From Brachypterus glaber (Eukaryota; Arthropoda; Insecta; Coleoptera; Kateretidae): a stretch of DNA of 64,000 bases. The notes under the pieces were generated by a model that worked only from the letters and a program-made list of their open reading frames with translations, made no database searches and was not told where the DNA came from. The stretch covers positions 1,364,001-1,428,000 of the forward strand of contig OY294049.1 of NCBI GenBank assembly GCA_958510825.1, given 5' to 3'. The translations under genes were made by a program, and so were the position numbers. Positions 59,652 to 64,000 of the stretch are shown here, piece by piece; positions within the stretch are counted from its first letter, which is position 1; each line of letters starts with the position of its first letter.

Positions 59652-59870
59652 AGGGAACGTTCAAGTATTATGTAACGCAAATTGTACCAAAATTCATACA
59701 TTTCATACCCCGGTTCTCGCTTTATTATAGATTATAGAGATTTCATATTTCGGCTACCCCCACTAATAGGGGGTATGTTAGGGGGTAGCCAAAATATGAA
59801 TTTTCTACAGCCCTGAATAACGCAATGAATTTTGGTACATTTTGCGTCACGTAATACTTGAAGGTTCCCT
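59652..59870. mobile_element. TTACGTAA palindromic element, copy 3
   Basis: AGGGAACGTTCAAGTATT at the left is mirrored by AATACTTGAAGGTTCCCT at the right; interior as copy 1 with a truncated right arm. Its bZIP-like octamers are mutated (TTATGTAA, TCACGTAA). Confidence 0.75.
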
Positions 59871-60277
59871 AATCAGACCTAGTAGATCTTATTCTTTTTC
59901 AATAATAGGTAGGTATATCGATCACAGAAAACCAAAAAGTGTAGACGGAAGTCTACTATTAAAACTATTATTGCAATTTTTTAGCTTTTTATTTTATTTG
60001 TTTTATTAGTTTTCTTAGCTTCCTTAATACTTTTAATAATAGCAATTTAAAAAAAGGTAATTATTTAACAATAACGCTTTTAATACTATAATTATTAAAA
60101 TGTCTTACGACCTGCTGTAGTGCATGTGGTTTATGCATTAAAACTTTTAATTATTTTTTTTATACATATAAGGAAATTATTTTCCACTTAAAAGTTTAAA
60201 GGAGTCATCCCTAAATTATGTCTGAAATATAAAGTTTCAATTAATCTAGGAGCAAATCAAACAAAAATGGGGACATA
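59871..60277. other. AT-rich DNA, nothing recognised
   Basis: No visible features. Confidence 0.35.
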
Positions 60278-60446
60278 CCGCGTTTTTGAGATTATACTGA
60301 ACGGAGAAAACAAAGATAAAACGATCAGATCAAGGCTGACTTGATTTTAGGGGGGAGAAGGCCCGTCCGATCTGTGTTTCATTAAAAAAAAATCACGTCA
60401 GCCTTGATCTTTGTTTTCTCCGTTTTTTACAATCTCAAACCCGCGG
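60278..60446. mobile_element. Palindromic MITE with CCGCGTTTTTGAGATT arms
   Basis: Left arm CCGCGTTTTTGAGATT, ACGGAGAAAACAAAG, GATCAAGGCTGAC; right arm is the inverse, ending CCGCGG at 60446. A partial copy (ACGGAGAAAACAAATATAAA) lies at 62639-62695. Confidence 0.6.
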
Positions 60447-60719
60447 TAGAGAACCATGGCGTCATTTATGGTTAGCCTCTAAATGAGTTCTCCGTTTTTA
60501 AATTATACCACTTTTGCCAAAATGCACACTAAATACCATAATGACATTCTTAGACTAGTTGAATGGCCTTTAATGGTACATCATTATTAATAAACAATGT
60601 AGATTAATGTTGAGTTCGAAACCAAATTTAATAAAAACGGGAACCTGTGGTCAAGCAAGAAAGTATATTGTAAAAGGCCTTAATTTAAAGCATTCAATCT
60701 TTTCATGAAGATTTTGAAT

Positions 60720-60912
60720 GAATACAGGATGATCAGTAACTGGCATGTCAAAATTTAAGAGGTGATTCTTTATCCAAAATATGAAAGAAAGTTTGTATAA
60801 AGGTTAGTCCGGGGCCCTAAGGGAGCTACGGCCCTTCGAATTTCGACATATTGAATGGGGAACAAAAAAAGCACCAATAAAATTTTAATGCTGCAGGGCG
60901 ATTCTTCATTTA
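60720..60912. repeat. Dispersed repeat with AAGGGAGCTACGGCCC
   Basis: Begins ACAGGATGATCAGTAACTGG and includes AGGTGATTCTTTATCC and GGTTAGTCCGGGGCCCTAAG. Related to segments near 14150, 34190, 36400 and 42285. Confidence 0.5.
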
Positions 60913-60913
60913 A

Positions 60914-60966
60914 AACGAACTAATAACTCTTCTCTCGGGAATAGGCATTTTATTCGTAAAAACTGA
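60914..60966. repeat. Single TIR fragment of the 326-bp satellite element
   Basis: AACGAACTAATAACTCTTCT followed by CTCGGGAATAGGCATTTTAT matches the left TIR and first 50 bp of each core at 304-2188 with a few substitutions. No right TIR follows. Confidence 0.7.
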
Positions 60967-60976
60967 TGAAAGATGA

Positions 60977-61260
60977 TAAATTTTAAGTTATGTATAGATT
61001 GTTATAACAATGTTATTTTTAAAGGTTTTCTTTGTTAAAATCAAATAAACTGGGTTGAATCGCTAATTTATTACAAAACATTACCAAACCTAATTTTTGA
61101 ACCAGCAAAGTACATAGTAAGTATATTTTAATATTATCAAGGTTGCCGTTATTTTTATTCCTTTGGGAGAAAAACGGCAAGTTTAGTCCCGAAAATTAAA
61201 GCGTAAAATTAGGTTTTAGTCTTGGTCGTGCAAAATAGTTATTTATATACCGAGGGACTA
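60977..61260. repeat. Direct repeat, copy 1 (about 280 bp)
   Basis: GATAAATTTTAAGTTAT through GGTTTTAGTCTTGGTCGTGC is repeated at 61587-61852 with scattered substitutions. Between the copies lies a patch with GAGCGAGCGTAGCGAGCGAG (61282-61301) and inverted AAGTTTAGTCC motifs. Confidence 0.75.
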
Positions 61261-61586
61261 AACTGGCTGTTTTAGGCCTGAGCGAGCGTAGCGAGCGAGG
61301 GAAACAGAAATGCAAGGGACTAAAACCGCCAAGTTTAGTCCTGAGGTATATACACTATTTTTTGCAGGACTTTTTATATATTATATACACTATTTTTTGC
61401 AGGACGAAACATAATTTAGGTAGGTAGATAAAATTAAAATTAAAAACCACGCGTCTAAAATCGGTTGTTTTATTTTCGTAATTTAATCAAGATGACTGTA
61501 AATTGCGAAAGGTAGTTTCATGGCTATCGCGATTTTAATTGTTTTTTAATATGGTTGACACAAACGTCAAAAAAATGGACGAAGTT

Positions 61587-61852
61587 GATAAATTTTAAGT
61601 TATCTATAAATTGTTATAACAATGTTATTTTTAAAGATTTTCTTTTTTAAAATCAAATAAATTGGTTTGAATCGCTAATTTATTACAAAACACCACCAAA
61701 CCTAATTTTCGAACCAGCAAAGCACATAGTAAGTATAATATTTTAATATTATCAAAGTTCCGTGATTTTTATTCCCTAGGGAGAAAAACGGCAAGTTTAG
61801 TCCCGAAAATGAAAGCGTAAAATTAGGTTTTAGTCTTGGTCGTGCAAAAAAT
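61587..61852. repeat. Direct repeat, copy 2
   Basis: Second copy of 60977-61260, clearly diverged (for example TTCTTTTTTAAAATC versus TTCTTTGTTAAAATC). Confidence 0.75.
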
Positions 61853-61859
61853 ATATTAT

Positions 61860-62087
61860 ACCTCTTTTTATAATTAAACTCATTTCGTTTTTGTTTTTCC
61901 CATCTTTAACAATAAGTTGACTTGCAATTTCCACTTTCCCTATACTTTCCTTTTGCGGAGAATAAAGTCCACACCATTTGCAATAAAATGTAGCAGCTAG
62001 GTGACACATAAGCATTTTTGTAAACATTGCTATACCTTCTGGCAATGCAATCATTTTTCTAGTACAAGAATCATTCTGTAAATTAAT
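61860..62087 (-). CDS. Possible internal exon, unknown protein
   Basis: The minus strand is open from an acceptor-like TTAATTTACAG (62088-62098) to a donor-like AAAGAG|GTATAA near 61860. It encodes about 75 residues including IALPEGIAMFTKMLMCHLAA and a CKWC pair. The reading style is more protein-like than the background. However, its phase does not match the nearest upstream donor, so it is either part of a pseudogene or the splice sites are wrong. No family is recognised. Confidence 0.3.
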
Positions 62088-62264
62088 AAATTCCTAAAAG
62101 TACATCAGTGGTACTCACTCACTTAACTGCTGTATTTTATAGCAACTGTTCGCGTGTCCCCGAATGACCAATAAAATCTCCCTTGTCTTCGATGGTATAA
62201 AATATCTGATAATATAGGTGACTGGATAGAAAAGATAGTTAAATTAATAAAAATTCAGACTCAC

Positions 62265-62550
62265 GAATAGTTTTCATATGGTACGGACCTGATATCTTCA
62301 GCGGGACAGCTAAATCAACAGCATGGTCTTCGGGTTCGGTAGTATATCGCGTGCCGGGTGACCACACACGTGGAAAGTTGTTAAATAAAACATAAAGCAC
62401 GTTAACAGTTTGTCCTTTATTTGCTCGTTGTTGGAAGTTTTTGCGCGACAAGGATGAAAATCTCCACATATCTTTAAGCAAGTATGACTTGTAGATAGAC
62501 GGTTTCACGTTCGATACAATTGCAGAACAGATAACGTCATACAAAAACAA
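62265..62550 (-). CDS. Possible exon, unknown protein
   Basis: A minus-strand frame of about 95 codons is richer in GC than its surroundings. It reads KPSIYKSYLLKDMWRFSSLS and then NNFPRVWSPGTRYTTEPEDH. It ends at a strong donor-like ATTC|GTGAGT (62265/62264), followed after 43 bp by a good acceptor TTTTCTATCCAG and another open segment down to about 62125 ending at GTGAGTGAG. Very short introns of this kind occur in insects. No start codon is certain (the frame begins at TTG after a TAG), and no domain is recognised. Confidence 0.35.
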
Positions 62551-62636
62551 CTACCGTTAAATTTAACTTTTTATTTCGGAGTTTTGCTGGAATACTTTCC
62601 GTTAGTGTTTTTATACATTTTGTTAAAGAATATACA

Positions 62637-62695
62637 ATACGGAGAAAACAAATATAAAACGATTAGATCAATACTGACGTGATTGTATAATTTCT
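62637..62695. repeat. Fragment of the 60278 MITE
   Basis: ACGGAGAAAACAAATATAAA then GATTAGATCAATACTGACGT matches one arm of the palindromic element at 60278-60446. Confidence 0.55.
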
Positions 62696-62801
62696 ATCAA
62701 TCTGTATACTATGCCACTGTTGTTTTTGTGACTAAATTTAGTTTCCATATATGGCAGATAACTTAATAATTTACTGAATACTAATAAAAATATATTTAGT
62801 T

Positions 62802-62880
62802 TGGGTTCGAACCAGAGACCGATCTCTGGTAAAGGCATTTAGGCTGTAGACTAGCTGTCATTCTAACCATCTACTCTTCT
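62802..62880 (-). repeat. tRNA-like sequence, possible SINE head
   Basis: On the minus strand GGTTCGAACCC is a perfect B box, preceded by a region starting TGGTTAGAATGACAG that could be an A box. The T stem pairs only partly and an inverted AGAGA-CCGA-TCTCT hairpin occupies the variable-arm position, so it is not a clean tRNA gene. Confidence 0.35.
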
Positions 62881-64000
62881 CTACTCATCAACTCAACTAG
62901 ACTGCACGAATTTAAAAATGCACCCAAGAGAGGAAAATTTCGACAAAAAGTCAGCAGACAAAAAAGAAACTGTCATCTGATTCACCCGGTTAAAATCAGC
63001 AGCATTAAATATAAAATTGCCATTCTTAAAACTCGTTAAAATTCTAACTTATAAATTAATTTAAAAAGAAATTAACAAAAAAATGTATTTACAAGAATGA
63101 TGAAAATGGCATTACGCAGAAATCATCTCATTATTATTGATATATTTTCCTTCCTTTTTTTATGTTGTTAAGTTACTTAGTTAAATTTATTTACACAATT
63201 TCATTTTAATGAGAACTAGGAGTGATAAAAAATTAAACTTGATTTATAAACAGCATGTCTTCTTTATGTTAAACTTAAGCAAATAAATAACTTTAAATGA
63301 TTCAATTACGTTTAAATTAATTAATTTATCAACATCTAAAGGAAAGTAGTACACACAGATCTAAATTCCCCTTTATTAAAATCAATTACACAAAAAAAAA
63401 ACCCTATTTCCAGATACCAAGTTTGGCAAATCAAAATATGGTTGTCAACTATGTAAGTATTTGGACGTTTTTTTCCAAAATTAGTGGATAACCCATAGCA
63501 CAAGTTTTGTAACTTATTTGGGGCTCTCCATGATTCTGCGTATCTATTTAAATAAATAAATAAAATTATAATCTTAATATAATATAAAACCGAATACTAA
63601 ATAAAACAAATTATTCTTTTATACCGTGTACAGGTATAAAAAGGGGTTCCACAAGGATCACTTCGAGGACCACTTCTTTTGAGTTAATTTTAGGATGACT
63701 TTGTGCAATGTTTATATTAACGAAATTTGATATTTCAAGTGTGGATTTAAATGACACCTAACACTCATTGATAAACAAAAACCCGAAATTCAATTCAAAA
63801 TCTTTTGAAAAGGTTTGTGGGTGGTTTATTTCATATCTACCTAATTCCAAACTTTGATCTTTGTCATTCTGGTTATTGTATTTATTAATAGTTGTCAATA
63901 CGTTATACACATTAATCTAAAAGTTTTTCTATAAACACTTATAATAATAGACCCATTTAAAATTCTTGGGCAACCAAGTGACAAATACTCTTCCATTAAA
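62881..64000. other. AT-rich DNA, nothing recognised
   Basis: GGGGTTCCACAAGGATCACTTCGAGGACC near 63643 resembles a decayed GVPQGSLRGP reverse transcriptase motif on the plus strand (only this motif is visible). Otherwise low complexity. Confidence 0.35.

Overview
The window is AT-rich eukaryotic DNA that looks like an insect genome, possibly a beetle. The insect reading rests on the kinds of transposons present and is an inference. It is mostly non-coding and repeat-dense, with a 200-base assembly gap at 44426-44625. I recognise no ordinary host gene. The only long intact genes are the two ORFs of one retrotransposon. A few possible short exons lie on the minus strand at 61.8-62.6 kb, but they do not join into one open frame.

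The most notable object is a tandem array at 26345-28427: about 4.8 copies of a 436-bp unit. On the minus strand every copy carries a complete type I hammerhead ribozyme motif: the CTGAAGA core, a 5-bp stem II with AAAA loop, GAAA, a minimal stem III, an AUC cleavage triplet and a long, interrupted stem I. A transcript of the array would be expected to cut itself into 436-nt monomers. This is the layout of retrozymes and other ribozyme-bearing satellites. A second, smaller hammerhead-like motif of the kind known from Penelope-like elements lies at 5686-5725, also on the minus strand.

28 bp from the array sits a full-length non-LTR retrotransposon of the I/R1/LOA group (20351-26303, minus strand). 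It has ORF1, ORF2 (endonuclease, reverse transcriptase, RNase H, C-terminal Cys/His motif), a GTA/TAC-repeat 3' tail and a perfect 14-bp target-site duplication. All catalytic residues I could look for are present, so it may be young or active.

From left to right: 304-2188 is a satellite-like array of six TIR-bounded cores, and the whole array is flanked by a perfect 8-bp duplication. Next come a Helentron/DINE-1-like element with a GTCT microsatellite (2653-3312; inverted copy at 45969-46638), small CACTA-like elements with TTA or TAA duplications (3780-4005, 35143-35689, 43978 to the gap, 47377-48228), decayed LINE fragments (6480-7320 minus; 18900-19610 plus), nested inverted-repeat elements (7326-8320), foldback elements, hAT-like elements (12664-13419, 17147-17345), tRNA-derived SINEs (33640-33925 plus; 40444-40720 minus), a 112-bp tandem array (29570-30165), and a palindromic family with TTACGTAA in its ends (51813, 52731, 54251, 56720, 59652). 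The rest is AT-rich DNA with microsatellites and unrecognised repeat debris.

The elements are largely independent parasites nested and packed together; nothing suggests an operon or a host pathway. All comparisons were made by eye, so boundaries of degenerate repeats are approximate.
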